64,000 bases of DNA from Bradyrhizobium sp. CCH5-F6 (GTDB taxonomy: Bacteria; Pseudomonadota; Alphaproteobacteria; Rhizobiales; Xanthobacteraceae): the NCBI RefSeq assembly GCF_001556045.1, contig NZ_LSIC01000219.1, positions 1 to 64,000 of the forward strand, given 5' to 3'. A model generated the notes under the pieces. The model worked only from the letters and a program-made list of their open reading frames with translations. It was not told the DNA's origin and ran no database searches. The position numbers and the translations under genes are program-made. Shown piece by piece: positions 44,974 through 53,235 of this stretch (its first letter is position 1; each line of letters starts with the position of its first letter).

Positions 44974-46005
44974 TTACCCGATCAACTCCCGCACCATCGG
45001 CACCACCTTGCGTCCATAAAGCTCGATGCTTCGCATCAGCTTCTCATGCGGCAGGGGGCCGGCCGAGTACTTCAGCTGAAACCGCGAAATGCCGAGGGCT
45101 TTCGCGGTCGCGGCGATCTTGCGTGCGACAGTTTCCGGCGAGCCGACATAGAGCGAGCCGTGCTCGGCCTCGCTGACGAACTCGTCGCGGCCCATCGGAG
45201 GCCAGCCGCGCTCCTTGCCGATGCGGTCGCGCATGGCCTTGTAGTCGGGCCACAGCTCTTCGCGGGCCTGTTCGTCGGTCTCGGCGACATAGCCGGGCGA
45301 ATGCACGCCGATCGGCTGGGCCGGGCGGCCGAACTCCTTGAAGGCGCGGTGATAGAGATCGACGTAGGGCGCAAACCGCTTCGGATCGCCGCCGATGATC
45401 GCTAGCATCAAGGGCAGATCGTAATGCGCGGCGCGAACCACCGATTGCGGACTGCCGCCGACGCCGATCCAGGTCTTGAGCCGGCCGTTCTCGACCGGCG
45501 GATAGACCAGCTGGGCTTTCAGCGCCGGGCGCAGTTTCCCTTCCCATGTCAATGGCTCCTGCGAGAGCAGCGCCGCGAACAGGTCGAGCTTCTCCTCGAA
45601 CAACTCCTCGTATTTGCGCAGGTCGAAGCCGAACAGCGGAAAGGATTCCGTGAACGAGCCGCGGCCGAGGATCACCTCGGCGCGCCCGCCCGAGAGTGCA
45701 TCGAGGGTAGCAAAGCGCTGGAAGACGCGGATCGGATCGTCCGAAGAGAGCACCGTCACGGCCGAGCCGAGATGGATGCGTTTCGTGCGCGACGCGATCG
45801 CGGCCAGAACGGTCTCCGGCGAGGAGATCGCAAAGTCAGAGCGGTGGTGTTCGCCGAGGCCGATGAAGTCGAGGCCGAGTTCGTCGGCCAGCACGGCTTC
45901 GTCCACGACGTTGCGGATCACCTGCGCATGCGGGAGCAGGTCGCCCGCGGCGTCCCTTGTGACGTCGCCAAAGGTATCCAGTCCGAATTGAAGCGGTGCG
46001 GTCAT
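44974..46005 (-). CDS. LLM-class flavin-dependent oxidoreductase
   Basis: Bacterial luciferase-like monooxygenase of 343 residues. Landmarks are GLDFIGLGEHHRSDFAISSP, IHLGSAVTVLSSDDPIRVFQ, LDALSGGRAEVILGRGSFTE and TWIGVGGSPQSVVRAAHYDL. It uses reduced FMN supplied by a reductase and O2 to oxidise an unknown substrate. Near full family length with no deletion. Gap of 95 bp to the quinone oxidoreductase, same strand. Confidence 0.92.
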   Translation of the reverse strand: MTAPLQFGLDTFGDVTRDAAGDLLPHAQVIRNVVDEAVLADELGLDFIGLGEHHRSDFAISSPETVLAAIASRTKRIHLGSAVTVLSSDDPIRVFQRFATLDALSGGRAEVILGRGSFTESFPLFGFDLRKYEELFEEKLDLFAALLSQEPLTWEGKLRPALKAQLVYPPVENGRLKTWIGVGGSPQSVVRAAHYDLPLMLAIIGGDPKRFAPYVDLYHRAFKEFGRPAQPIGVHSPGYVAETDEQAREELWPDYKAMRDRIGKERGWPPMGRDEFVSEAEHGSLYVGSPETVARKIAATAKALGISRFQLKYSAGPLPHEKLMRSIELYGRKVVPMVRELIG

Positions 46006-46100
46006 CGATCAGGTCTCTGTGGGATGATCGGCCAGATCTAATGGACCGCTGCCGCGCGGCAAGCCGGCTTTCGGAAAAGCTCGGTTTCCGTTTGTGAGTC

Positions 46101-47081
46101 CTATGGTGCGATCCGCACGACCATCTTGCCGACCGCGGCGCGCGTCTGCATCGTCCTGAACGCCTCGCGAAAATCCTCCAGCGCGAAGACGCGGCCGACT
46201 GCCGGCTTCAGCTTGCCGTCGGCGAGCCAGCCGATCAGCTGCGACATCAGGCGCTTCTGCACGTCGGGCTCGCGCACGGGAATCTGCGCGAGGTCGACGC
46301 CGAGCAGGGCGCCGCCCTTCAGCAGCGGCAGATTGAACGGCAGCGCGGGGATGGCGCCTGCGGCAAAGCCGACCACGAGATGGCGTCCGCGCCAGGCGAT
46401 GGAGCGAAAAGCCTGCAACGAGATCTCGCCGCCGACGGGATCGAAGATCACGTCGGCGCCGTGTCCGCCCGTCAATTCCTTGAGCGTGTCGCGCCAGCCG
46501 GGCTGCGTATAGTCGATCACCGCGTCGGCACCGTGTTGCTGCGCGAACTCGCGCTTGTCCGGTGTCGAGGCCGCCGCGATCACGCGGGCGCCCAGCAGCT
46601 TGCCGATCTGCACGGCCGCGGTCCCGGTGCCGCCGGCGGCGCCCAGCACGAGCAGCTGCTCGCCTGCGCACAATATGGCGCGGGCGCTCAGCGCGTAGAG
46701 CGCGGTCAGGTAATTTGCGCGAAACGAGGCCGCGAGCTCGGCCGAAACGCCATCCGGCAGGGGGTGGAGCGCGGCGGGATCAACGACGATCTCTTCGGCG
46801 AGCGCGCCCGACCGCGTCATGCCCATCACGCGCATGCCGGGTCGATAGCCGCCCGATGCGCCCGAGGTGTCCTCCACGATTCCCGCGAACTCCGTTCCGG
46901 GAATGAAGGGAAGGGGATCCTTGGTCTGATAGAGCCCTTGAATCTTCAAGCCGTCGACGAAGCCGATCCCGGCCGCCTCCACCCGGATGCGCAGCCGTCC
47001 GGGCTCGATGGGCGGCGACGGAATGTCCTTCAACCCGATCTGATCGATTGGCGCGTATTGCTCGACGACGACGGCTTTCAT
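46101..47081 (-). CDS. NAD(P)H:quinone oxidoreductase family (MDR)
   Basis: Medium-chain reductase of 326 residues without zinc ligands, quinone-oxidoreductase type. VRVEAAGIGFVDGLKIQGLY and PGTEFAGIVEDTSG form the N-terminal domain; LVLGAAGGTGTAAVQIGKLL is the NADPH-binding Rossmann loop, and DVIFDPVGGEISLQAFRSI the following strand. It probably reduces quinones or enoyl compounds with NADPH. The terminal FREAFRTMQTRAAVGKMVVR is characteristic of the family. Confidence 0.92.
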   Translation of the reverse strand: MKAVVVEQYAPIDQIGLKDIPSPPIEPGRLRIRVEAAGIGFVDGLKIQGLYQTKDPLPFIPGTEFAGIVEDTSGASGGYRPGMRVMGMTRSGALAEEIVVDPAALHPLPDGVSAELAASFRANYLTALYALSARAILCAGEQLLVLGAAGGTGTAAVQIGKLLGARVIAAASTPDKREFAQQHGADAVIDYTQPGWRDTLKELTGGHGADVIFDPVGGEISLQAFRSIAWRGRHLVVGFAAGAIPALPFNLPLLKGGALLGVDLAQIPVREPDVQKRLMSQLIGWLADGKLKPAVGRVFALEDFREAFRTMQTRAAVGKMVVRIAP

Positions 47082-47137
47082 GTCGGACCTCTATTGCTCC
47101 TGACATCTTGGCAAATCTCGACACCAGCCTCTTGTGT

Positions 47138-49195
47138 CTATCGCCACATCCCGCGCATCTTTGCCCCGATGTCGATCTTCGGCCCGTGCGCCGCGGTGCG
47201 GGCCGCGCCTGCGCCGGCCTTCGGCCAGGCGGTGCGTTCGAACAGATAGACCAGGGATTCCGGGATGAAGCGGGTGCGCGAGGCGTAGACGTGGCGGTCG
47301 CCCTTGGCCGCCTGACCGTGCACGAAGAAGCGCTGCGGCACGACGAGGTGCAGATCGTCCTTGGCGCGCGTCATCGCGACATAGAGCAGGCGGCGTTCCT
47401 CCTCGAGTTCCGCGGTCGTGCCGGCGCCGAGGTCGGAGGGCATGCAGCCGTCGACGACGTTGAGCACGAACACCGATTTCCACTCCTGGCCCTTGGCGGA
47501 GTGGATGGTGGAGAGGATCAGATAGTCCTCGTCGCGCAAAGGCGGTCCGGACTTGTCGCTGGTCGCATCCGGCGGATCGAGCGTGAGCTCGGTCAGGAAT
47601 TTTTCGCGCGAGGCATAGCCGCTCGCGATCTGCTCGAGCTGCATCAGATCGGCGCGGCGCGTTTCCGAATCCTCGTGGATGCGATCCAGATGCGGCTCGT
47701 ACCAGAGCCGCACGCGCTCGAGGTCGACGGGCCATTCCGTATAGCGCAGATTTGCGACCGTGCGGACGAAGTCGGTCCAGTCGGCACCGCTGCGTGGCGG
47801 CACCGGCATCTGCCCGAGCGCGGCAAGCGGATCGGTGCTCTCGGCCATCTGGTCGAGCACGCGCTGGGCGGTCGCGGGCCCGATGCCCGGCAGCAGGTGC
47901 AGGATGCGGAAGCCGGCGACGCGGTCGCGCGGATTTTCGGCAAAGCGCAGCAGCGCCAGCACGTCCTTGACGTGAGCTGCGTCGAGGAATTTCAGTCCGC
48001 CGAACTTCACGAACGGGATGTTGCGGCGGGTCAGCTCGATCTCCAGCGGGCCGGAATGCGAGGAGGTCCGGAACAGCACCGCCTGGTGCTTGAGCAGCGC
48101 GCCTTGTTCCCGGTTCGCCAGCACCGCTTCGACGATGTAGCGCGCCTGGTCGGCCTCGTCGTGCACGGTGACGAGCTGCGGCTTCTGCCCGGAGGTACGG
48201 TCGGTCCAGAGATTTTTCGTGAAGCGCTCGCGCGCGAGGCCGATGACCCCGTTCGCCGACGCCAGCACCGCTTGCGTCGAGCGGTAATTGCGGTCGAGGG
48301 TGATCATCTCGGCGCGCGGCGAGAAGCTTTGCGGAAACTCCAGGATGTTGCGCACGGTGGCGGCGCGGAACGAATAGATCGATTGCGCGTCGTCGCCGAC
48401 CACGGTGAGGCCGCGCCCGTCGGGCTTGAGCGCCAGCAGGATCGAGGATTGCAGGCGGTTGGTGTCCTGGTATTCGTCGACCAGCACGTGATCGAAGCGG
48501 CCGCCGATCTCCTCGGCGATCGGCGCATCGCTCATCATCTGCGACCAGTAGAGCAGCAGGTCGTCGTAATCGAGCACGTGCTGGGCCTGCTTGGCCTCGA
48601 CGTAAGCCGCGAACAGGCCCTTGAGCTCGGTGGCCCAGCCGCTGCACCAGGGATAGTGCACCCCCAACACTTTCTCGATCTCCATCTCGGCGTTGACGCA
48701 GCGGGAATAGATCGACAGGCAGGTGCCCTTGGCAGGGAAGCGACTCTCGGTCTTGGACAATCCGCGCTCGTGCCGCACCAGATTCATCAGGTCGGCAGAA
48801 TCCTCGCGGTCGTGGATGGTGAAGGCGGGATCGACGCCGATCCGCTCGGCATATTCGCGCAGGAGCCGCGCGCCGATGCCGTGGAAGGTGCCGGCCCAGC
48901 TGAGCGCATCGCGCATGATCGCGGCGTTGTTCTCGCCCAGCACCTTTCGGGCGATGCGCTCGACCCGGCCGGCCATCTCCGCCGCCGCGCGGCGGGAGAA
49001 CGTCATCAGCAGGATGCGGCGCGGATCGGCGCCTGCGACGATCAGATGCGCGACGCGGTGGGCGAGCGTGTTGGTCTTGCCCGAGCCGGCTCCGGCGATG
49101 ACGAGCAGGGGGGCACCCACGGTCGCACCGTCCGCCACGCCATGCTCGACGGCGCGGCGCTGCTCCGCATTGAGCGTGTCCAGATAGGTTGCCAC
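47138..49195 (-). CDS. UvrD/PcrA-family ATP-dependent helicase
   Basis: Superfamily I helicase of 685 residues. Walker A PLLVIAGAGSGKTNTLAHRV (motif I), motif Ia ILLMTFSRRAAAEMAGRV, motif II LVDEYQDTNRLQ, motif III VVGDDAQSIYSFRAA, motif IV TLDRNYRSTQ, motif V STIHSAKGQEWKSVFVLNVV and motif VI LYVAMTRAKDDL. Unwinds DNA 3'-5', in repair or restart. It is somewhat shorter than E. coli UvrD, and a second housekeeping uvrD may exist elsewhere. GTG at 49195 (ATYLDTLNAEQRRAVEH) is the likely start; the ORF to 49261 begins with TTG. Confidence 0.93.
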   Translation of the reverse strand: MATYLDTLNAEQRRAVEHGVADGATVGAPLLVIAGAGSGKTNTLAHRVAHLIVAGADPRRILLMTFSRRAAAEMAGRVERIARKVLGENNAAIMRDALSWAGTFHGIGARLLREYAERIGVDPAFTIHDREDSADLMNLVRHERGLSKTESRFPAKGTCLSIYSRCVNAEMEIEKVLGVHYPWCSGWATELKGLFAAYVEAKQAQHVLDYDDLLLYWSQMMSDAPIAEEIGGRFDHVLVDEYQDTNRLQSSILLALKPDGRGLTVVGDDAQSIYSFRAATVRNILEFPQSFSPRAEMITLDRNYRSTQAVLASANGVIGLARERFTKNLWTDRTSGQKPQLVTVHDEADQARYIVEAVLANREQGALLKHQAVLFRTSSHSGPLEIELTRRNIPFVKFGGLKFLDAAHVKDVLALLRFAENPRDRVAGFRILHLLPGIGPATAQRVLDQMAESTDPLAALGQMPVPPRSGADWTDFVRTVANLRYTEWPVDLERVRLWYEPHLDRIHEDSETRRADLMQLEQIASGYASREKFLTELTLDPPDATSDKSGPPLRDEDYLILSTIHSAKGQEWKSVFVLNVVDGCMPSDLGAGTTAELEEERRLLYVAMTRAKDDLHLVVPQRFFVHGQAAKGDRHVYASRTRFIPESLVYLFERTAWPKAGAGAARTAAHGPKIDIGAKMRGMWR

Positions 49196-49323
49196 GAATC
49201 GCCCCGGTGAAAGGGCGAGAGTCGGCCATTGCCGCGCGAATCGCAATGCGGCTGGACGCAACTCGATTTAACACCTAGGGAAAAGAAGGCCCAAGGTTCC
49301 AGCCCGAAAAGCGCACAGCCGGC

Positions 49324-49920
49324 ATGACCGATCCCAAATTCAAGCCCGAGCAGTTCGAGATGCGGCGGCTGGAGTCGCTCAGCAATACCATCTTTGGCGT
49401 CGCCATGACGCTGTTGGCCTACGACCTGCCGAAGGCGGCTGTGTTTACCGGCGCGCCCGACTGGAACGATCTGGCCCGGGTCTATTCCGGCAAGCTGATC
49501 GGCTTCGCGCTCAGCTTCATCATTGCCGGCGTATTCTGGATCAGCCATCATCGGCGGCTGGCGCGCCAGCCGGTGGGCAGCCGCGGTGCGGTGATGCTCA
49601 ATTTGTTCTTCCTGCTCTCGATCGTGCTGCTGCCTGTCACCAACGGCCTCTACACCAATTATCCCCTGAGCAGCGCGGTCGCGGTGCTCTATGGCCTGCA
49701 TCTGAGCGCGATCGCCGGCCTCAACGCCTGGCTATGGTGGAGGATATTGGGGGGCTGGAGCCATGAGATCATGGCCTCGCTGTTTCCGCTGCTCGTGTTC
49801 ATTCCGGGCACGATCGTGGCGGCCTTCGCGCCGCACGCCGCGCCCTTCCTGTGGTTCCTCGCCTTCGGGGGACTCCTGATCCAGCGCTTCTATCGTGCGC
49901 GGAGCGGGCCGGGCGCGTAG
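49324..49920 (+). CDS. TMEM175-like potassium channel family protein
   Basis: Membrane protein of 198 residues with five to six hydrophobic helices (for example LIGFALSFIIAGVFWISHH, LNLFFLLSIVLLPVTNGLY, IMASLFPLLVFIPGTIVAAF). The N-terminal segment FEMRRLESLSNTIFGVAMTL aligns with the family's R-x3-F-S-D helix, but the F-S-D reads L-S-N here. TMEM175 proteins (DUF1211) form K+-selective pores in which this motif and a Leu/Ile filter shape the channel, so conductance may differ. ATG 49324. Confidence 0.82.
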   Translation: MTDPKFKPEQFEMRRLESLSNTIFGVAMTLLAYDLPKAAVFTGAPDWNDLARVYSGKLIGFALSFIIAGVFWISHHRRLARQPVGSRGAVMLNLFFLLSIVLLPVTNGLYTNYPLSSAVAVLYGLHLSAIAGLNAWLWWRILGGWSHEIMASLFPLLVFIPGTIVAAFAPHAAPFLWFLAFGGLLIQRFYRARSGPGA

Positions 49921-49929
49921 GGCGCCAGC

Positions 49930-50310
49930 TCACCCCTGTGTCGCGCCGAACCCATCGGCCGGCACGTAAAGCTTGACCGGGCGGATTTCGTAGACCGCCG
50001 TCGGATTCACCGCACGCAGCTTCCGCGCCGCCGCGATCGCCTCATCCTCGGTTTCGCATTGCATCAGGTGGAAGCCCAGGAGCTGTTCCTTGGTTTCGGC
50101 AAACGGCCCGTCCAGCACCATTCCCGCGCCGGGACCACGCAAGGTGCGGGCCTTTCGGGTCTCATCCAGGCGGGCCGCCGGTCCAAACTGTCCGCTTTCC
50201 CGGAGAGGCGCCTGAACCTCGATGACTTTGGCCACGACTGCGGCGTCCTGCTCCGGCGTCCAGGACAGGATTTCGTCTTCCACATGGTAGGCCAGGATTG
50301 CGTAGAGCAT
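49930..50310 (-). CDS. YCII/DGPF-domain protein
   Basis: Protein of 126 residues with the ferredoxin-like YCII fold. MLYAILAYHVEDEILSW starts the domain. GMVLDGPFAETKEQLLGFHL holds the D-G-P-F signature and EDEAIAAARKL a following helix; the C-terminal YEIRPVKLYV is a short strand-rich end. Such proteins are fused to ECF sigma factors or stand alone; no sigma factor is here. ATG 50310 with GAGAGGTG upstream. Confidence 0.88.
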   Translation of the reverse strand: MLYAILAYHVEDEILSWTPEQDAAVVAKVIEVQAPLRESGQFGPAARLDETRKARTLRGPGAGMVLDGPFAETKEQLLGFHLMQCETEDEAIAAARKLRAVNPTAVYEIRPVKLYVPADGFGATQG

Positions 50311-50503
50311 CGTCACCTCTCTTTTTTGCACAGGTCCCAAGGACGTAGCACCGCAGCCCGTCCCGACAATTCCGACGCAAATATTGCGTGCCCGGCGAAC
50401 GGCGAAACCGTTCTGAAACCCGATTGCGATCCTGCCGTGTGAACGCCGCCGGAGCGGGTCGCGACTGATGGACCATAACAACAAGCTTTTGCTGGAGGCG
50501 GCA

Positions 50504-50689
50504 ATGTCGGGTCACACCATCAAGATCATCTGCGACGCGCGGCGGGCGGGACAGTCGGGGCCGGCTGACTTGCACGATCAGGCCGGCCATCACCGCTATT
50601 ACGGCAGCTCGGCCGAGAACGGCGGCGAGCGAATCGTCGAGAGCCGGCGCGGCAAACGGCCGCGCGCGCCCAACGTCTGCGGCTTCTGA
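50504..50689 (+). CDS. Small hypothetical protein
   Basis: Protein of 61 residues: MSGHTIKIICDARRAGQSGP then LHDQAGHHRYYGSS and a basic tail RGKRPRAPNVCGF. Hydrophilic, cytosolic, with two Cys. The ATG has GGAGGCGGCA directly upstream, which decides the start against 50468. Function unknown. Confidence 0.55.
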   Translation: MSGHTIKIICDARRAGQSGPADLHDQAGHHRYYGSSAENGGERIVESRRGKRPRAPNVCGF

Positions 50690-50715
50690 AGCCTCTCGAC
50701 GCGCCGGTCGTTCAA

Positions 50716-50919
50716 ATGAACGCCCTGCAAATATCGATCGCCGCAATGCCGTTGCTGCTGGCGTTGATAAGCCGGATGCGCAAGGCCATCGCGCTTTGCC
50801 TTTTGACCAGCCTCTTCACGGTGCTGCCCGGTGGGACGCCGCACCACGCAGTCGTCGCCTGGTGTGTCGGCATGCTGATCGCCGCCGTCGCGCTGCGCGA
50901 ACGGCTTCGCGCCGGCTGA
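50716..50919 (+). CDS. Small two-helix membrane protein
   Basis: Protein of 67 residues with two or three hydrophobic segments (LQISIAAMPLLLALISRM, AIALCLLTSLFTVLPGG, VVAWCVGMLIAAVALRERL). No recognised family. ATG 50716 with no obvious ribosome site; 26 bp past the preceding small gene, so perhaps an operon. Confidence 0.5.
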   Translation: MNALQISIAAMPLLLALISRMRKAIALCLLTSLFTVLPGGTPHHAVVAWCVGMLIAAVALRERLRAG

Positions 50920-50938
50920 CCCGGCTTCAAGAAACCCG

Positions 50939-50976
50939 CAAAAGAAAGGCGCGGCGGGGGAGACCCCCGTCGCGCC
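50939..50976 (-). terminator. Intrinsic terminator of minus-strand short-ORF unit
   Basis: Read on the minus strand: a 13-bp stem (GGCGCGACGGGGG / CCCCCGCCGCGCC, one mismatch) with a TCT loop, immediately followed by TTTCTTTT. A textbook rho-independent terminator pointing away from tRNA-Gly. On the plus strand the hairpin is followed by CGATTTCTT, so it may also stop plus-strand transcripts. Confidence 0.8.
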
Positions 50977-51037
50977 CGATTTCTTGCTCGCTGGTCCAGG
51001 GCTGAGAGCGCCCCGATGCCAAGCCTCTATTCAAAGC

Positions 51038-51082
51038 TCAGCGGGCGATCCCAGCGAGGTGACAGCGCTTGGTAAAAGACAC
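51038..51082 (-). CDS. 14-codon ORF with near-maximal Shine-Dalgarno
   Basis: Minus-strand ORF GTG...TGA encoding MSFTKRCHLAGIAR. The start is 7 bases past AGGAGG in AAAGGAGGTGATCC, a 14-base perfect complement of the universally conserved 16S rRNA 3' end. A promoter-like element lies upstream and an intrinsic terminator downstream. The peptide is basic with one Cys. It may be a real micropeptide, a leader, or a transcript that binds ribosomes as a decoy. Confidence 0.55.
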   Translation of the reverse strand: MSFTKRCHLAGIAR

Positions 51083-51083
51083 T

Positions 51084-51097
51084 GGATCACCTCCTTT
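51084..51097 (-). promoter_or_regulatory. Extended Shine-Dalgarno sequence
   Basis: AAAGGAGGTGATCC on the minus strand, complementary to all 14 bases of a 16S rRNA 3' tail GGATCACCTCCTTT. Ordinary genes in this window match four to six bases. Directly decides the GTG start at 51082. Confidence 0.85.
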
Positions 51098-51117
51098 CGT
51101 TGGTTTCGGGAGATTCC

Positions 51118-51147
51118 AATATAGGCGGCATTGCTGCGGCTGTTAAG
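51118..51147 (-). promoter_or_regulatory. Promoter of minus-strand short-ORF unit
   Basis: On the minus strand, CTTAAC (-35, 51142-51147) and TATATT (-10, 51118-51123) are separated by 18 bp. This is a good sigma70-type match for an alphaproteobacterium, and the -10 end lies 35 bp before the GTG. Confidence 0.6.
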
Positions 51148-51258
51148 GGGAGCGGGATCGGCCGGAACCGGGTCTTATCCGCGAGGCTGGCAAGCTGCCG
51201 AAAAGGCGTCGTCGCGGCAGTTGAGACCGCCGTCCGGCCGTGTTAGGGAGCGACTTAC

Positions 51259-51332
51259 GCGGGTGTAGCTCAATGGTAGAGCAGCAGCCTTCCAAGCTGA
51301 ATACGAGGGTTCGATTCCCTTCACCCGCTCCA
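51259..51332 (+). tRNA. tRNA-Gly (anticodon UCC)
   Basis: 74-nt cloverleaf with encoded CCA: acceptor GCGGGTG/CACCCGC, D-arm GCTC-AATGGTA-GAGC, anticodon loop CTTCCAA (anticodon TCC), T-arm GAGGG-TTCGATT-CCCTT. Reads glycine GGA. Confidence 0.96.
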
Positions 51333-51708
51333 ATAAAAGCCCGATTGCGTCCCGGCTACTTCATACGTCCTGCTTTTTTCCGGCCGCGGTGCGCGGTTCA
51401 CTGCATCAAAGACCTCTTCGCGCCATATTAGCTGCTGGTTCGATCGCGCTCGGTGGGAATGCCGCGAGTGAGACGGATGTTGATGGTACGGCCGAGCAGC
51501 ACTGCAATCTGGAGCGCCGGCTTTAGCGCTGCGGGCCGTTGGTATCGGACGCATCGTACCGAAAGGATAGACGGCTTTCGATCTGCGTCGCGGCCAAGGC
51601 GCGTCGCCGGCAATCCACTGTCACCCGATTTGCGATGCCGCCCCGGCCGAGACGGTTGTCGGACGATACTGGCCGAGCTCCTCATCTGGTTGTAACAATA
51701 TACCCGAC
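51333..51708. other. Gene-free spacer after tRNA-Gly
   Basis: Only short chance ORFs are seen. No copy of the tRNA 3' end occurs here, so there is no sign of an integration site. The last part before 51709 (GTTGTAACAATATACC) is AT-rich and probably carries the promoter of the TetR-type gene. Confidence 0.5.
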
Positions 51709-53058
51709 GTGGGCTACTGGACATCGCTCGTGGACGAACCGATCCACGATCAGGAAGGATATTCGAGCTTGCAGATTGCCGCCTTCCCGTCGGACCGAGC
51801 TGAAGAAATCCTCGCGTCAGCTTCGAGGCTATTTGCCCGCCATAGCTATGCGAATGTGACGATGGAGCAGGTTGCAGCGTCCGTTCGATCGGTGCCGGGT
51901 GCGCTGTACCATTACTTCCGCGACAAGGAGGACCTGATCTTTCACTGCTACCGGCGGGGCCTTGCGATCTACAGGGACGAAATCGAGACGGCGGCCGAAC
52001 CCGGTATCGATGGCCTCGAGGTCGTCAGGCGCATCATACGCGCCCGGCTGCGGCCTGAAGGTCAGCGTATGATCCTGTTTTCCGACATCGATGCGCTCGC
52101 CGCACCTTACAGCAATGACGTGCACGCCAGGCGCTGGCAGAATGCTGCGCTGCTGGCGGAGATTTTGGGGCGAGGCGTGGCCGACGGTTCGATCGCTTGC
52201 GACGAGCCGCTCCTGACGGCGGTGGCGCTCATCTCCATCCTGGACTGGGTTCCGTTCTGGTTCTCCGAGCGCGACTACTACACGCGCCAACAGGCGGTTG
52301 ATGCAATCGATGACATCATCACGCATGGAGTCTATCGGCGCGAGCTTGCTTTACCGGACATGCCTGAACCGCCGAGCCTCGCGCCGTTTCTCGAGGCTCG
52401 CTCGAACTTGAACAAACGCGCCGCGAAGCTGGACAGGATGCTCTCAATTGCCTCGGACAGTTTCAATCGAAGGGGGGCGCTGGGCACGTCTCTCGAGAGC
52501 ATCGCGGCGGATGCTGGCATGACCCGTGCGGGCATCTACTATCACTTCAGCGAAAAAGAGAGCCTGTTACTGGCCTGCCTGCAGAGAGGGCTCGTCGGCG
52601 AGATCGGCATTCGGGAACATCTGCAAGACCAGGGGCTCGGAGCGTTCGATCATATGGTTCAAAGAGTTCGTCTGCTGTTGATGCTGCACGACACCCCATG
52701 CGGCCCAAAGGCGACCTATCACAACATCAACTATCTCAACGACGCTGACCGAAAGCACTTTGTCAAACAGGTGCTCGCAACGATCGGGCAGGACCAGAAC
52801 AACCATCAGCGTTGGATCGACGAGGGGCTCTTCCGGAAGGTTGACACGCACTTCGCGGAACGTGTTTTGACTGGCATGAGCCATTGGTACCCGATCTGGT
52901 TCAGGGATGTGCGGGACTGGTCCCCAATTCAGATCGCCGATCATTTTTCGCGGCTGTTCCTCGCGGGGCTCAAGCCGCGGGTCGCCCAGTCTAAGGCGAC
53001 CGATCCGAGGCCGGATCGGGCAGCTCGATATAAGCTGGGGAAGGCAGCCAAAAGTTGA
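51709..53058 (+). CDS. Tandem double-TetR transcriptional regulator
   Basis: Protein of 449 residues made of two full TetR/AcrR units. Unit 1: HTH in SASRLFARHSYANVTMEQVA, then SVPGALYHYFRDKEDLIFHC, followed by a ligand domain to about residue 220. Unit 2: SDSFNRRGALGTSLESIAAD, AGMTRAGIYYHFSEKESLLL, then a second ligand domain. Most TetR proteins are about 200 residues and dimerise; this one is a covalent dimer-like fusion. It lies 177 bp upstream of the Liv-type operon in the same direction and is its likely regulator. Codon use looks less GC-rich than its neighbours, hinting at transfer. GTG start at 51709. Confidence 0.88.
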   Translation: MGYWTSLVDEPIHDQEGYSSLQIAAFPSDRAEEILASASRLFARHSYANVTMEQVAASVRSVPGALYHYFRDKEDLIFHCYRRGLAIYRDEIETAAEPGIDGLEVVRRIIRARLRPEGQRMILFSDIDALAAPYSNDVHARRWQNAALLAEILGRGVADGSIACDEPLLTAVALISILDWVPFWFSERDYYTRQQAVDAIDDIITHGVYRRELALPDMPEPPSLAPFLEARSNLNKRAAKLDRMLSIASDSFNRRGALGTSLESIAADAGMTRAGIYYHFSEKESLLLACLQRGLVGEIGIREHLQDQGLGAFDHMVQRVRLLLMLHDTPCGPKATYHNINYLNDADRKHFVKQVLATIGQDQNNHQRWIDEGLFRKVDTHFAERVLTGMSHWYPIWFRDVRDWSPIQIADHFSRLFLAGLKPRVAQSKATDPRPDRAARYKLGKAAKS

Positions 53059-53235
53059 CCCGAATTTCAGTATTCGGCAAGGGCAGACGATCCACGTGCG
53101 AAAGACGCAACTGAGGCTTGCGCCAAAAACTTTACACAGTATTCAATATTTGGGATAGCAGAGATGGCGCGACCGAGGCTGTGAGGCAGCTCGATCGCCA
53201 AGGAACAAGAACCAACAAAAAGGGAGAGAGCCGAG

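Noticed and set aside
47048..49210. 720-residue plus-strand ORF
   Set aside because: Antisense of the UvrD-family helicase; no domain seen.
51084..51097. Fragment of a 16S rRNA 3' end
   Set aside because: Only the last 14-16 bases match; flanking sequence is unlike helix 45 and the strand context fits a Shine-Dalgarno better.
51240..51431. 63-residue ORF over tRNA-Gly
   Set aside because: It is the translated tRNA gene.
51259..51708. Integration site of a genomic island at tRNA-Gly
   Set aside because: No integrase and no repeat of the tRNA 3' end within the window.
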